Assembly: GCA_007127395.1 (NCBI GenBank)
Contig: SKZL01000037.1
Coordinates: forward strand, 1-8,705
From: Balneolaceae bacterium
GTDB lineage: Bacteria; Bacteroidota; Rhodothermia; Balneolales; Balneolaceae
Reading direction: 5' to 3'
Length of the DNA stretch: 8,705 nucleotides
Shown here: positions 7,953 through 8,705 of the stretch, one piece after another
Numbering within the stretch: the stretch's first letter is position 1
How the letters are laid out: every line of letters starts with the position of its first letter
Notes under the pieces: model-generated
Seen by the model: the letters and a program-made list of their open reading frames with translations, nothing else
Told to the model about the DNA's origin: nothing
The model's database searches: none
Program-made: the position numbers and the translations under genes

Positions 7953-8705
7953 TTAGAGATCACTTTTCTTCAGATGCGTGATCAGATCATTCCAGAATGC
8001 ATCAACCAGAGTTTTTCTCTCTTTATTGACCTGAATTTCGATCTGTTCCAGATGGCTGATCTTAAGGGTTTTAAGATGTTTGCCCCACTTCGCACTTTCT
8101 AAGCCTACAAAAGAGTCATTTACCCCTTCCTGTTGATAGATGAGCTGATTTTGAACGAGATATATAGGATTCAGCGGCTCTTCTGTACCCTTACCGACAG
8201 CTGCACTGTAGGAGAAATATGGAATCTCATTAGAATCAGGAGTTGAAGGATTAAATTCCTCTGTGATATACTCCCTGGTGAGTTGTCTGACCGCCGCTAC
8301 AGCGTCACTTTTTTGAGACGGATAGATATTTTCACCAAACCAGTTAGCCAGGTCTCCAAGTTTCTCTTTAATGGTATTGGGTGCCGTTAAGATAAGTTCA
8401 GCGAGGCTGGTACCGCGATGAGGAGCTGCAATTGTAGTCAGTGAAGCAACCTTTTCGACGATTTCCAGATGTGAAATGGCATATCGCATATCCAGGCCGG
8501 CCATACTGTGTGCAACCACATTTAATTTCTCAATTTTATGCTGCGAAGTGATTTTTTTGATCACATCTACCCACTGTGCTGCACGAATATCGATAGTGGC
8601 ATAGGGTACAATATTGGGTGCAAAAGCGATGATCCCATGCTCTCTGAGGCGCATACAGGATTTATGCATAGGTGATGGACTGATCAACATAGAAAAACCG
8701 CCATA
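7953..8705 (-). CDS. Lipase-like alpha/beta hydrolase (partial, N-terminus beyond window edge)
   Basis: The frame is open to the window edge, where it reads YGGFS before the first internal Met (8690). That segment fits the oxyanion-hole region that follows the His-Gly of a lipase, so the true start lies outside. Counting from that Met, the nucleophile elbow is NVVAHSMAGLDMRY with S62, then TTIAAPHRGTS (85-95), a cap-like region (about 100-160), the likely acid in VNDSFVG (D192) and the likely base in SHLEQI (H213). Ser-Asp-His order and spacing suit a triacylglycerol lipase or esterase. The elbow is A-H-S-M-A rather than G-x-S-x-G. The order 'VP...IDIRA..W' followed by HSMAGLDMRY resembles eukaryotic/fungal lipases. 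Location cannot be judged without the N-terminus. It converges on surE with a 30-bp gap that holds only GATC repeats and no clear terminator. Substrate is unknown. Confidence 0.82.
   Translation of the reverse strand, partial: YGGFSMLISPSPMHKSCMRLREHGIIAFAPNIVPYATIDIRAAQWVDVIKKITSQHKIEKLNVVAHSMAGLDMRYAISHLEIVEKVASLTTIAAPHRGTSLAELILTAPNTIKEKLGDLANWFGENIYPSQKSDAVAAVRQLTREYITEEFNPSTPDSNEIPYFSYSAAVGKGTEEPLNPIYLVQNQLIYQQEGVNDSFVGLESAKWGKHLKTLKISHLEQIEIQVNKERKTLVDAFWNDLITHLKKSDL

Overview
The window carries nine protein-coding genes, mostly housekeeping, from a Gram-negative-type bacterium. The best guess is the Bacteroidota/Balneolota/Rhodothermota side of the tree. The evidence is LigA with Phe in the 'SDxxFD' motif, PanB and SurE of the style I associate with that group, weak or absent Shine-Dalgarno sequences at most starts, and a possible TTTG-N19-TAnnTTTG-like promoter. 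This placement is an inference from recognition, not a search. Base composition looks moderate (a little above 40% GC by eye), with no obvious compositional island.

Layout. Positions 106-3270 on the minus strand form a two-gene unit: a RodZ-like membrane protein with a helix-turn-helix domain (2125-3270), followed after 15 bp by ligA (106-2109). An AT-rich terminator-like structure lies downstream (34-75). A divergent intergenic region (3271-3443) separates this unit from a plus-strand run: a ComF-family phosphoribosyltransferase (3444-4133), an unrecognised 210-residue membrane protein (4227-4859), ubiE/menG (4975-5670), fabZ (5768-6211), panB (6208-7035, overlapping fabZ by 4 bp) and surE (7158-7922). 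A minus-strand lipase-like alpha/beta hydrolase (7953 to the window edge) converges on surE and is cut at its N-terminus by the edge.

Functional themes. The plus-strand run covers envelope and cofactor metabolism: menaquinone methylation, fatty-acid elongation, the first committed step to pantothenate (hence CoA and the ACP prosthetic group), and a nucleotide/survival phosphatase. FabZ and PanB are linked by an ATGA stop/start overlap. FabZ acts on substrates carried by the phosphopantetheine arm whose synthesis PanB begins.

I see no mobile element, CRISPR array, RNA gene or defence locus, and no convincing new system. The less ordinary items are the unknown membrane protein and the chain of overlapping palindromes before it, a composite hairpin between menG and fabZ, a thrice-repeated GAGTTTGATT-like motif before surE, and an A-H-S-M-A nucleophile elbow in the lipase, whose layout recalls eukaryotic lipases.
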